In this document: positions 46,651-57,704 of the stretch, piece by piece
Position numbering within the stretch: the stretch's first letter is position 1
How the letters are laid out: each line of letters opens with the position of its first letter
Assembly (NCBI GenBank): GCA_014360755.1
Contig: JACIWX010000005.1
Coordinates: 1 to 64,000, forward strand
DNA: 64,000 nt
Source: Chloroflexota bacterium
Lineage (GTDB): Bacteria > Chloroflexota > Anaerolineae > UBA2200
Reading direction: 5' to 3'
The notes under the pieces: generated by a model
Databases searched by the model: none
Seen by the model: only the letters and a program-made list of their open reading frames with translations
What the model was told of the DNA's origin: nothing
Made by a program: the position numbers and the translations under genes

Positions 46651-47046
46651 ATGAAAACTTGGAGCGAAATTCGCGAACGGAGAGAAGCAAGGCGAAGGGC
46701 GCTGGAAGACCAATTGCACTGCATCGTTGAACAACTAAAAGCCTTGGGCGCTGTAAAGATCATCCTTTTCGGTTCCCTGGCTCGAGGCGATGTCAGCCGC
46801 AAGAGCGATTTGGACATTATAGCAATAATGCCGTCCTCTTTGAGCAGCCATGAATGGATGAAGCGTGTGTATGCCGAGGCTGAGAGAGGGACTGCCTGTG
46901 ATATCTTGACCTACAATGAGACAGATTGGCAGGAGATGTTGACTGTCAGCAGATTTCTGCGCCATGCGTTAAGGGAAGGAAAGGTGCTCTATGAAACGGG
47001 AGACACGGGAGGAAGCACAACGTTGGCTGACGCAAGCCAGGGATGA
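46651..47046 (+). CDS. MNT-type nucleotidyltransferase (antitoxin-like)
   Basis: A 131-residue minimal nucleotidyltransferase. The GSLARGDVSRKSDLDIIAIM segment carries the GS-x-DxD active site. MNT proteins pair with HEPN RNases as toxin-antitoxin modules and often AMPylate the HEPN partner. The partner here is broken (46991-47171). The last 18 residues overlap the HEPN start out of frame. ATG 46651 fits the family start better than the earlier TTG 46618 or ATG 46627. Confidence 0.85.
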   Translation: MKTWSEIRERREARRRALEDQLHCIVEQLKALGAVKIILFGSLARGDVSRKSDLDIIAIMPSSLSSHEWMKRVYAEAERGTACDILTYNETDWQEMLTVSRFLRHALREGKVLYETGDTGGSTTLADASQG

Positions 47047-47171
47047 GTGAATGGATTGCCAGGAGGTGTGCCCTCTCGTTTTTATAACGATCCAGACGAA
47101 ACCCGGGAAGTATGGAACTAGCCAAAATTGTGCTCGAACTGGTGAAGAGCAAGCGAAAGGAAATGAAGTAA
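46991..47171 (+). pseudogene. Degraded HEPN-domain gene
   Basis: ATG 46991 starts MKRETREEAQRWLTQARDE, a typical HEPN N-terminus, but ends at TGA 47048. A later stretch in another frame, PSRFYNDPDETREV (47071-47112) and then MELAKIVLELVKSKRKEMK (47112-47171), resembles a HEPN C-terminus. The centre is missing and at least one frameshift is needed, so the gene is a deletion remnant. It is the lost partner of the MNT gene upstream. Confidence 0.75.
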
Positions 47172-47196
47172 ACGGGCATTGACAGGAGATAGGCTT

Positions 47197-50100
47197 ATGG
47201 GCATGCGCAAAGCCTTTTTGAGTTCTACTTTCAAAGATCTGGCTAGTTATCGCGATGCAGTTTACCGAGCCATCGAGCAAATGGATGGCTGGCATTGTGT
47301 CCGGGCTGAAGACTTTGGAGCCCGCGATTGGGAGGCTGACGAATTCTGTCGTCAGAAAGTGGCTGAGTGTGACCTATTCATTGGCATTTTAGGCCTTCTC
47401 TACGGCAGCATTCACCAGCCCAGTGGGCTTTCTTACACGGAACGAGAGTACGAGGCAGCTGTGGCTGCTTCCAAGCCCCGATTGATGTTCCTAACCCCAG
47501 AAGATTTCCCTGTACCTGGCAATTTGATGGAAGGCAGCCGCAAGCAGCGCAAGCAGCGAGCTTTTCGTCAGCGCGTGAGTGTGGAGCGGATACGCGAGAG
47601 CGACTGGACCACTCCGGATCAACTGGCGCGCAGTGTAGTGATTGCCATCCGCAATTGGGAAAAACAACCCTCTCAGGAGACGCCGAGCCCAGCGCCTACT
47701 TGCTCGCATATCCCTGATCGTCAATCTGCTTTGCTCCGCTATCTGCGTTACCTGCGCCGTGCTTGCAATGCCTTGCCGTTGGCAGCGTTGTCTGAGGAAG
47801 CTGATCCGCATCGACAAGCTGAGATCACTTTGGACCGGGTGTATATAGAATTAGATACCTTGACCCAAGTGCCTTTGACTGAGGAGCAAAAACATGAACT
47901 CAGAAAATTCCCTTGGGTTACCAGTCGTCCCCTTTCTGCCCTTGAGGCTGCGGCTGATAACAATAACAAACAACTGGTAATCCTGGGGGACCCTGGCAGC
48001 GGCAAATCTTCTTTTGTCAACTATTTGGTTTACTCGCTGGTCGCGGCTTATCTGGAGAAAAGGACGCTCTCAGATAAGTGGCCTCACGGGTTTCTCGTAC
48101 CGGTACGGGTCATTTTACGTGAGTTAGCCGCTACCTTGCCGTTAGAAGACCAACTGGCTGGGCTATCAGCTAATGAGCGCGATCGTGTGTTGTGCGAAAC
48201 GATACGTGCTTATATCGCGAGATTGCTAACTGCTTGTGAAGCTGATGAAGCCATGCCTATCATTCGAGATGCTTTGGACCAAGGCAAAAGTTTGGTCATT
48301 TTTGATGGTTTGGATGAGGTATCCCTTAATCAGCGTCGCCTGACGCGCCAAGCAGTGGAAGCTTTCGTTCATTATTACCCCGATAACCGATTTCTGGTTA
48401 CTTGTCGCATACGTTCCTATCAAGGAGAAGCACGACTGCGAGCTTTCAATGACGTTACTCTAGCCCCATTTGACGAGCCAAAGATCAAAGCCTTTGTCAC
48501 TGCTTGGTACCAGGCATTGGCTGATCTGGGCCAAATGATGCAGAATGACGCGGAGAAGCGGGCCCAAAACCTGTGGCAGGCTGTACAAGCGTTGACTGAA
48601 TTAGCTCGGAATCCGTTATTACTGACAACTATGGCGGTAGTGCACACTGCTCAAGTAGAACTGCCGCGTGAAAGGGCTAAACTGTACCAGCGCTGTGTGG
48701 AGGTGCTTTTGCGTCGCTGGCACAAACACAAAGCTGGCGAGGTACCAATTTTGACCGAGCTGGGCGTGAGTGAGTCGGTGTTACTGTCTGCTCTGTGGGA
48801 GGTAGCTTATGCTGCCCATGCCATGGGTAAACCAGGGGAGGCTGCCGATCTACCCCGCAGTCAGGTTCTGAGCATCCTAGCGCAATATATGGGGGATGAT
48901 TACGGCAAAGCACAACGCTTTTTGCAGCATGTTGATGATCGCGCTGGCTTGCTAGTGGGGCAGGGGGGTGTCGATGAACCTGTCTATACTTTTCCACATC
49001 GCACTTTTCAAGAGTTTCTCGCTGGCTGTCATTTGGCTTTAGGTGGACGAGACTTTGGCCGTAGGCTGCGAGGATTGTTGACCGGGGGAGACCACTGGAC
49101 GTTGGCTGCTCGCTTGGGAGCTGAGCATTTGCTTTATAACGTGGGAGACATAACAAGGGTGTTGGATGCCCTTTATACCCTTTGTCCAGTAGCAGAGCCA
49201 AGAAGTGAAGCAGACTGGCGAGGGGTGCTCTGGGCCGGGGATTTTGCTGCTGAGATTGGTGTTGAGCGGGTACGCGCGGATATTGAAAACCCCGATGGGG
49301 GGCCAACATTTCTGGAACGGCTGGTTCCTCGTTTGGTGAGCATCCTCGAGAAGGGCCTGCTTACGCCTTTAGAGCGCGAAGAAGCGGGCACAGCTCTTGC
49401 TCATCTGGGCGATCCGCGCCGTGGCGTCCGTTTGCTTCCCGATGGTTTGCCAGATATTGTTTGGTGTGAAGTGCCGGCTGGGCCCTTCCTGATGGGCAGT
49501 GATGCGCAGAAAGATCCTCAGGCTTTTAGAGGCGAATTCCCTCTGCATGTGGAGGAAAGCATTGCCCATCCGTATTTCATCAGCCGTTATCCCATTACCA
49601 ACGCCCAATTTGCTGTTTTTGTCCAGGCCGGGGGCTACCAAGAGCGAGGCTATTGGCGTGAGGCGGAGGCTGTCGGGGTATGGAAGGGAGGGAAGGTCAA
49701 AGCATGGAACGATGATGAGCCGCGCGACCGCCCCTTTGACTACGGTGCGCCCTTCAATTTGCCCAATCATCCTATAGTCGGTGTGACTTGGTACGAGGCA
49801 TTGGCTTTTTGCCGCTGGCTGACGGAGAAGCTGCAGGAGATGGGCGGGCCGTTGCAGGTTTGGCGGAATGGGCGGGTGGAAACCAGCATTTTGGATGCGG
49901 GATCTTTAGTGGTGCGCCTGCCGACCGAGGCGGAGTGGGAGAAAGCGGCGCGCAGCACGGATGGGCGTATCTATCCTTGGGGGAACGACTTTGACTCAGG
50001 CAGGTGCAATATGGCCGAGTCAGGCATCGGTAGCACCAGTGCCGTGGGCATCTTCCCAGGCGGAGATAGCCCTTACGGCTGCGCTGACATGGCAGGCAAT

Positions 50101-50325
50101 GTCTGGGAGTGGTGCAGCACCAAGTGGGCGGAAAATTACCAGGGCTATGAAAAAGATCGGGTGAAGAGGGAGGACCTTAGAGGAGAAGACCTCCGTGTGC
50201 TGCGTGGTGGGTCATGGGGCAGCGATCGTAACAGCGTGCGCTGCGCGTTCCGCGACAGGGACGATCCGTACTACCGCTACAGCGGTATCGGCTTTCGGGT
50301 GGTGGGGGCGTCCTGCTCTCCCTGA
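47197..50325 (+). CDS. DUF4062-NACHT-FGE-sulfatase protein, the DGR target
   Basis: A 1042-residue cytoplasmic STAND-type protein. Residues 3-110 are DUF4062 (KAFLSSTFKDLASYRDAVY and KVAECDLFIGILGLLYG). The NACHT ATPase has Walker A GDPGSGKS at 264-271 and Walker B VIFDGLDEVS near 367-376, then LVTCRIRSY and FPHRTFQEFLAG. From about 755 to the end is a formylglycine-generating-enzyme-like domain of C-type-lectin fold: VPAGPFLMGSD, PIVGVTWYEALAFCRWL, LPTEAEWEKAAR, YPWGN, MAGNVWEWC and VLRGGSW. The last 40 residues (1000-1039) are the variable region rewritten from the downstream template. ATG 47197 has AGGAGAT before it; TTG 47179 is less likely. FGE domains in DGR targets bind ligands rather than oxidise Cys. 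I infer a diversified sensor in a conflict or recognition system. Confidence 0.92.
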   Translation: MGMRKAFLSSTFKDLASYRDAVYRAIEQMDGWHCVRAEDFGARDWEADEFCRQKVAECDLFIGILGLLYGSIHQPSGLSYTEREYEAAVAASKPRLMFLTPEDFPVPGNLMEGSRKQRKQRAFRQRVSVERIRESDWTTPDQLARSVVIAIRNWEKQPSQETPSPAPTCSHIPDRQSALLRYLRYLRRACNALPLAALSEEADPHRQAEITLDRVYIELDTLTQVPLTEEQKHELRKFPWVTSRPLSALEAAADNNNKQLVILGDPGSGKSSFVNYLVYSLVAAYLEKRTLSDKWPHGFLVPVRVILRELAATLPLEDQLAGLSANERDRVLCETIRAYIARLLTACEADEAMPIIRDALDQGKSLVIFDGLDEVSLNQRRLTRQAVEAFVHYYPDNRFLVTCRIRSYQGEARLRAFNDVTLAPFDEPKIKAFVTAWYQALADLGQMMQNDAEKRAQNLWQAVQALTELARNPLLLTTMAVVHTAQVELPRERAKLYQRCVEVLLRRWHKHKAGEVPILTELGVSESVLLSALWEVAYAAHAMGKPGEAADLPRSQVLSILAQYMGDDYGKAQRFLQHVDDRAGLLVGQGGVDEPVYTFPHRTFQEFLAGCHLALGGRDFGRRLRGLLTGGDHWTLAARLGAEHLLYNVGDITRVLDALYTLCPVAEPRSEADWRGVLWAGDFAAEIGVERVRADIENPDGGPTFLERLVPRLVSILEKGLLTPLEREEAGTALAHLGDPRRGVRLLPDGLPDIVWCEVPAGPFLMGSDAQKDPQAFRGEFPLHVEESIAHPYFISRYPITNAQFAVFVQAGGYQERGYWREAEAVGVWKGGKVKAWNDDEPRDRPFDYGAPFNLPNHPIVGVTWYEALAFCRWLTEKLQEMGGPLQVWRNGRVETSILDAGSLVVRLPTEAEWEKAARSTDGRIYPWGNDFDSGRCNMAESGIGSTSAVGIFPGGDSPYGCADMAGNVWEWCSTKWAENYQGYEKDRVKREDLRGEDLRVLRGGSWGSDRNSVRCAFRDRDDPYYRYSGIGFRVVGASCSP
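50193..50312 (+). repeat. DGR variable region (VR)
   Basis: 120 bp at the 3' end of the NACHT-FGE gene, aligned without gaps to 50484-50603. There are 14 differences, all opposite template adenines: 10 A-to-G and 4 A-to-T. Eleven of the twelve AAY codons of the template are changed, plus a TAC to TTC. The last 23 bases (50290-50312) are unchanged and G-rich, as expected for the initiation of homing region. The stop codon follows 10 bases later. Confidence 0.97.
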
Positions 50326-50375
50326 CTCTGTGCTCTGTCCCTTTGGTCTCTGGAGCTCTGTCCTCTGGGGGGAGT

Positions 50376-50398
50376 CTGAGGGGGCGGTGCCCCTTCAG
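50376..50398. other. 10-bp hairpin downstream of the VR
   Basis: 50376-50385 pairs with 50389-50398 (nine Watson-Crick pairs and one G-T) around GGT. DGRs often have a hairpin just after the VR that helps homing. This one lies 64 bases past the VR. It could instead end the target transcript, but no T-tract follows. Confidence 0.55.
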
Positions 50399-50483
50399 AA
50401 GCGAACTCTGTTTGCATATTTTTACAGGGTATGATATGATCCCCCTCGCGCCCTGTGAGGCGTAGGGCCGACCGGAACGTCCC

Positions 50484-50603
50484 CCGTGTGCTGCGTGGTG
50501 GGTCATGGAACAACAATCGTAACAACGTGCGCTGCGCGTACCGCGACAGGAACAATCCGAACAACCGCAACAACAATATCGGCTTTCGGGTGGTGGGGGC
50601 GTC
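50484..50603 (+). repeat. DGR template repeat (TR)
   Basis: A non-coding 120-bp copy of the VR holding 29 adenines, 24 of them in twelve AAY codons (Asn). Translated in the VR frame it reads [17 protein letters not shown], then asparagine-rich segments, then a stop. It lies between the target and the reverse transcriptase, and the sequence from here to 50804 is probably part of the template RNA. No separate gene is seen in 50326-50804. Confidence 0.97.
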
Positions 50604-50782
50604 ATGACTCTCGGAAACGAGTGATGGACGTTTGGTTGCCAGAAATGCGGCGCGGCACTACGTAGAACGCTTCGCCGCCGAGGCATGGAGAGCCAGTGCG
50701 GTCGCGTCCTGGCCGCGCGTTGACTGTCTCTCTGGACGTTGAAAAAGCGCCGGGGAGGGTCGAAGCCGGGCGAATAGCAACC

Positions 50783-50816
50783 GGCCCGCACCTTGGGTTA
50801 GTCCTTGGTGCGGGCC
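50783..50816 (+). other. Perfect 10-bp hairpin at the RT start
   Basis: GGCCCGCACC (50783-50792) pairs with GGTGCGGGCC (50807-50816) over a 14-base loop. It covers the TTG/GTG codons proposed as RT starts. It could cap the template RNA, mark its 3' end or control RT translation. Confidence 0.8.
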
Positions 50817-51899
50817 ATTTATTCTTTGTCAGGGGGTGGCGAAAACCTGTACGAGCAACTTTGTTCCTGGGATAACCTACTTCTGGCTTATCGTAAGGCG
50901 GCGAAAGGAAAGCGTGGCTTGCCGCCTGTGGCAGCTTTCGAGTACCTTCTTGAAGACAACCTTGTTGCACTGCAACAAAGGCTGATGGAGCAAAGCTATG
51001 AGCCGAGTCCCTATTCTAGTTTCTATATTCATGAACCTAAACGCCGCCTCATTTCGGCTGCGCCATTCCGGGATCGCGTTGTTCACCATGCCCTCTGCAA
51101 TGTCATCGAGCCTTTGTTTGAGCGCAGCTTTATCGCCGACAGCTACGCCAACCGCGTGGGCAAGGGCACGCACCGCGCCTTGGACCGCTGCCAGCAGTTT
51201 GCTCGTTGCTATCCCTATGTGCTGCAATGCGATGTCCGGCAATTCTTCCCGTCTATTGACCATGCTATCCTGCGCGATATCCTAGCCCGCAAGATTACCG
51301 ATGCCCGAGTAATGTGGTTGGTAGAGCGCATTTTGGCTAGCGGGGTGGGCGTCCTGTCTGAGGAGTACGACATGGCTTGGTTCCCTGGGGATGACCTCAT
51401 GGCTGTCATGCGGCCCAGAGGTCTGCCCATTGGCAACCTGACCTCCCAGTTTTGGGCGAACTGCTATTTGAACCCTTTTGATCATTTCATCAAGCGCGAA
51501 TTGCGCTGCTTTGCCTATGTGCGCTATGTGGATGATTTCCTGCTTTTCAGCGATGACAAGCAAAAACTCTGGGAATGGAAGAAAGCGATCATCCAGCGTC
51601 TAGCACGGCTGCGGCTAGTCATTCATGAGGAGCGAGCACAGGTGCACCCAGTTAGTGAGGGCATCCCGTTCCTTGGCTTTATCATCTATCCCCATAAACG
51701 TCGTCTGAAACGAGGCAAAGCCTTGGCCTATACTCGACGATTAAGGCAAATGGCTTGTCAATACGCCAGTGGCGAGCTTAGTCTGAAGCAAGTTAGCGCT
51801 TCCGTACAGGGATGGGTCAACCATGCTCGCTACGGGAATACCATAGGCTTGCGCAAGGCGTTATTTGAGCGAATAGTATTCGTCATAAAAGGGGAATGA
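50805..51899 (+). CDS. Diversity-generating retroelement reverse transcriptase
   Basis: A 364-residue reverse transcriptase that copies TR RNA with errors at adenine. Fingers and palm blocks are present: YIHEPKRRLISAAPFRDRVVHHALCN, RGLPIGNLTSQFWAN at 205-218 (the DGR-type motif 4) and the catalytic YVDD at 241-244. There is no maturase, RNase H or integrase part, unlike group II intron enzymes. The true start is unclear: TTG 50805, GTG 50808 or a later codon after AGGGGGT (50830). Homologous residues begin at about ENLYEQLCSWDNLLLAYRKA. It lies 4 bases before the Avd-like gene. Confidence 0.95.
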   Translation: MVRAIYSLSGGGENLYEQLCSWDNLLLAYRKAAKGKRGLPPVAAFEYLLEDNLVALQQRLMEQSYEPSPYSSFYIHEPKRRLISAAPFRDRVVHHALCNVIEPLFERSFIADSYANRVGKGTHRALDRCQQFARCYPYVLQCDVRQFFPSIDHAILRDILARKITDARVMWLVERILASGVGVLSEEYDMAWFPGDDLMAVMRPRGLPIGNLTSQFWANCYLNPFDHFIKRELRCFAYVRYVDDFLLFSDDKQKLWEWKKAIIQRLARLRLVIHEERAQVHPVSEGIPFLGFIIYPHKRRLKRGKALAYTRRLRQMACQYASGELSLKQVSASVQGWVNHARYGNTIGLRKALFERIVFVIKGE

Positions 51900-51903
51900 C
51901 GCG

Positions 51904-52263
51904 ATGCAAGAGATGCCCATCTTCACGCGCACTTTCGATTTCATCACCTGGCTACTGCCGGTCACCAACCATTTTCCGCGCAGCCAGCGGTTCATTGCCA
52001 CGAAGCGTTTACTAGATGCCGCATTAGACTTTCAGCAAGTGATTATTCAAGCCAATAATTGTCGCGGGGAGACGCGTCTGTCCAGGCTGCGCGAAGCTGA
52101 CGAGCTGTTGGACTGCGTTCGTCTGTACCTGCGCCTAGCCAACCGTTGGAACTGGTTGAAACCAGGGCAGTATCAACATGCAGCGGGGATGGTAGCCGAG
52201 ATAGGACGCTTGCTGGGCAGTTGGCAAAAGATCACGCAGCAACAAATGGGGACTCTGCTATAG
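51904..52263 (+). CDS. avd: Avd-like DGR accessory protein (four-helix bundle)
   Basis: A 119-residue basic helical protein. PIFTRTFDFITWLLPVTNHFPRSQRFIATKRLLDAALDFQQ is the hallmark start of the bAvd family, and LYLRLANRWNWLKPGQYQHAAGMVAEIGRLLGSW follows. Avd forms a pentamer that binds the RT and template RNA and is needed for mutagenic cDNA. Here it starts 4 bases after the RT stop, so the two are co-translated. Its end overlaps the convergent map gene by 6 bases. Confidence 0.93.
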   Translation: MQEMPIFTRTFDFITWLLPVTNHFPRSQRFIATKRLLDAALDFQQVIIQANNCRGETRLSRLREADELLDCVRLYLRLANRWNWLKPGQYQHAAGMVAEIGRLLGSWQKITQQQMGTLL

Positions 52264-53034
52264 CAACGTCAATATCTCCGGGTCGCCATCGGTGACGGCG
52301 ATGGTGTGTTCGAAGTGGGCACAGAGGCTATGGTCCTTGGTGGCTACGGTCCAAGTGTCGCGCTTGACGTACACCTGAGGCTTCCCGGCGATGACCATTG
52401 GCTCAAGGGCATAGGTCATGCCAGCGCGCAGGGGAATGCCGGTGCCCCGCTTGCCCCAATTGGGAATTTGGGGGTCTTCGTGCATGTCGCGGCCCACGCC
52501 ATGGCCCGTGTATTCGCGCACCACGTTGTAGCCGTGGCGTTCAGCATGTTCCTGGATGGCAGCAGACACGTCTCCCAGCCGGTTGCCTACGCGTGAAACT
52601 TCAATGGCTTTGTACAACGCCTCTTCGGTAACGCGAATCAGACGCGCTGCTTCGGCAGAAATATGGCCCACGCCCACGGTAACAGCTGCATCTCCCACAA
52701 AGCCATGGTAGATGCAGCCACAATCCAGGCTGATGATGTCGCCCTCTTTCAAAATGCGCTTGCCTGGGATGCCATGCACCAATTCATCGTTGATGCTGGC
52801 TGTGATGGTAGCGGGATACGGATGGTTCGCATAATGCGGGTTGGGATTAGGGTAACCCAGGAAAGCCGGGATAGCGTTATGGGTGCGGAAAATGTCCCTG
52901 GCAATCGCATCCAGTTCAGCGGTAGTGATGCCAGGTCGCACTGCCTTACACATGGCTTCCAGAGCCCTGGCTGTAATCCGCCCTGCCTCGCGCATTAGCG
53001 CGATTTCTTCACGGGTTTTAATGATGATGGCCAC
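52258..53034 (-). CDS. map: Methionine aminopeptidase, type I
   Basis: A 258-residue metal-dependent enzyme that removes the initiator Met. IIKTREEIALMREAGR starts the pita-bread fold. Metal ligands are Asp in ISLDCG and VGDAAVTVG, His in TGHGVGRDMHE, and Glu in TYALEPM and FEHTIAV. It lacks the N-terminal zinc region of eukaryotic forms. The start is GTG 53034 with GGGAG 8 bases before. It is convergent with the DGR and ends inside the avd gene. Confidence 0.95.
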   Translation of the reverse strand: MAIIIKTREEIALMREAGRITARALEAMCKAVRPGITTAELDAIARDIFRTHNAIPAFLGYPNPNPHYANHPYPATITASINDELVHGIPGKRILKEGDIISLDCGCIYHGFVGDAAVTVGVGHISAEAARLIRVTEEALYKAIEVSRVGNRLGDVSAAIQEHAERHGYNVVREYTGHGVGRDMHEDPQIPNWGKRGTGIPLRAGMTYALEPMVIAGKPQVYVKRDTWTVATKDHSLCAHFEHTIAVTDGDPEILTLL

Positions 53035-53071
53035 AGTTCACGCTCCCGTACGCTTGCGATCTAGGGCGTTT

Positions 53072-53115
53072 GTGGTGGGCGCTCTCCTGCCAATAGGCAG
53101 GCAAGCGCCCACTAC
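53072..53115. repeat. Long imperfect hairpin downstream of enolase
   Basis: Outer arms 53072-53083 and 53104-53115 pair with one mismatch; inner CCTGCC-AATA-GGCAGG adds six more. The motif GCGCCCACTA recurs beside the mnmE stop (35528-35545) and CACTACGAA recurs at 30841-30897. No T-tract follows, so it is more likely a dispersed palindrome than a terminator. Confidence 0.65.
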
Positions 53116-53135
53116 GAACGGTTTTGTGGTGTTGC

Positions 53136-55551
<2,416 letters not shown>

Positions 55552-55555
<4 letters not shown>

Positions 55556-57660
55556 TCTTCGCTCTCCTTTTCTTTCAACACAAATCTCATGTCCACGGCA
55601 ACTGCTCCTTTGCCCGCTTCGTGGACCATTAAGGGGTTAATGTCCATTTCCACAATTTCGGGAAAGTCCGTGACCAGTTGCGACACGCGCAGGATAGCGT
55701 CTACGATGGCATCCAGGTCAGAAGGCTTTTCGCCGCGCACGCCGCGCAACAGGTGGTAGGAACGTATCTCGTCAATCATTTCGACCGCTTCCTCTCGTGA
55801 GACTGGCGCAATGCGGAAGGTGACGTCCTTCAGCACTTCGACGTAAATGCCGCCCAAGCCGAACATCAGCAACGGGCCAAATTGAGGGTCGCGGTTGACT
55901 CCGATGATAACTTCCTTGCCTTTGGCAACCATTTCTTGCACCAGCACGCCCCATATCTGAGCTTCGGGCATGTAGCGTTGGGCGCGGAAAATAAGCAGGT
56001 CAAAGAGATCACGCACCTGTTCCGCATTGGCGACATTCAGGCGCACACCGCCAATGTCCGATTTGTGCAAGATGTCCGGCGAAGCGATTTTCATCACCAC
56101 TGGATAGCCGATGGAATCTGCTGCTTCCACTGCTTCCTCCACCGTCCTGGCGAGGATAGAGCGTGGGATGCGTAAGCCGTACGCTTCCATGATCTCGCGG
56201 GATTCCGCATCGCCCAGGGTAACACGGCCCTCGCTGCGCGCTCGCGCAAAGATTTGCGCGACGCGCTCACGGTCTACCTCAAACCGCTCATATTGCGGGG
56301 CTGGTCGCTGGCGACGTTCGCTAAAAGCAGCCATAGCACGGAAAGCGCCTACCGCCCGCTCTGGAAAGGGATAGTTGGGGATGCTGTAGCGGTTGAGGAT
56401 CTTGATGCCTGGGCCGACCTTCTCTTCACCCATGAAACATGCCAGCACCGGTTTGCCGTACAGGGCAGCCAGGCGGCCAACGACCTCCGCCGTTTCCTCA
56501 ATTTGCGTGTACACCTGTGGAGTCAGGATGACTAGCACTCCATGGACATTCTTATCTTGCAGCACTGCTTTCAGGGCGTGTTCATAACGGTCAGCCAGCG
56601 CATCGCCGATGACATCCACGGGGTTATACACGTTGGCGGCAGCAGGCAACCCCTGTCTGAGAGTCTCGATGGTCTCTGGTTCCAATGTGGCCAGCTTCAT
56701 GCCGCTGCTTTCCAGAGCATCTGTCGCCATGATGCCCGGGCCACCGGCGTTGGTGACAATGGCGATGTTCCTGCCTTTCAGTTCCGGCTGGTAGGCAAAA
56801 GCCAGCGAATAATCGAACAATTGCTCGATGGAGGTAGCACGGAGGACGCCTGTCTGGTGAAAGGCAGCCTGATACGCTCGCTCTGAGCCGGCTAGCGAAC
56901 CGGTATGCGAGGAAACAGCTCGCGAGCCTGCGGCAGTGTTGCCAGATTTCACGGCAATAACGGGTGTATGCTGTGTCACTTGGCGCGCTACTTCCATGAA
57001 TTTTTGCCCATCGCGCAAGCCTTCCATGTACACGATGATCACACGAGAGTGTTTGTCATCCTTCCAGGCTTGCAACAAGTCCACCTCGTCTACATCTGCT
57101 TTGTTGCCGAGGCTCACAAAGTGTGAAAACCCGATCTCCTTCGCCAAAGCCCAATCGAGGATAGCCGTACACAGGGCGCCGGATTGCGACATGAAGGCAA
57201 TGCTCCCTTTTGGAGGCATGCCGGCGGCAAAGGAGGCATTGAGCGGCGTATGCGTGCTGATAATTCCCAGGCAATTCGGGCCAACCACACGAATCCCATA
57301 TCGCTTGGCGATGTCCAGTACCTGGTGCTCTAATTTGATGCCATCCATTCCCGACTCGCGGAAGCCAGCGCTGATAATGATGGCTCCTTGCACACCCTTT
57401 TTGCCGCACTCTTCCATGACCTGCGGCACGAATTTGTTGGGGATGACAATGATGGCCAACTCGATCGGGCCGGGAACGTCTAGGACAGTGGGGTAACATT
57501 TGAGGCCGAGGATTTGATCAGCCTTTGGGTTAATGGGATAGACCTGGCCAGTGTAGCCATATTTCAAGATATTGCTCAATACACCATATCCCAATTTACC
57601 CGGCTCACGTGCCGCGCCAATGACCGCTACAGATTGCGGGGTAAAGAAAGCTTTCAACAT
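55552..57660 (-). CDS. ADP-forming acetate-CoA ligase, alpha-beta fusion
   Basis: A 702-residue enzyme that makes acetate and ATP from acetyl-CoA, ADP and phosphate. The CoA-binding domain starts TPQSVAVIGAAREPGKLG, the ligase domain has FMSQSGALCTAILDWA, SSHTGSLAGS carries the phosphohistidine, and the ATP-grasp half (about 480-700) has YPVVMKIASPDILHKSDIGGV and EMDINPLMV. The fusion is found in Chloroflexota and archaea and marks fermentative acetate production. ATG 57660 is chosen with GGAG upstream; 57684 is an alternative. A possible operator lies in front. Confidence 0.92.
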
Positions 57661-57704
57661 CGCTATGTGCTCCGATCTCTCCACATCTAAAACTAACGTA
57701 TGCT

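Noticed and set aside
47179-47196. TTG 47179 as start of the NACHT protein
   Set aside because: The ATG at 47197 has AGGAG 8 bases before it and fits the DUF4062 start; the six extra codons include that ribosome site.
50484-50606. Template repeat as a short Asn-rich protein gene
   Set aside because: It lacks a start and ribosome site. The adenine-only mismatches to the VR show it is a DGR template.
50805-51899. Group II intron or CRISPR-linked reverse transcriptase
   Set aside because: No maturase or Cas1 parts and no intron structure. IGNLTSQ, an adjacent Avd and the TR/VR pair identify a DGR.
53072-53115. Intrinsic terminator of enolase
   Set aside because: The hairpin is strong but has no T-tract on either strand, and its core recurs elsewhere as a repeat.
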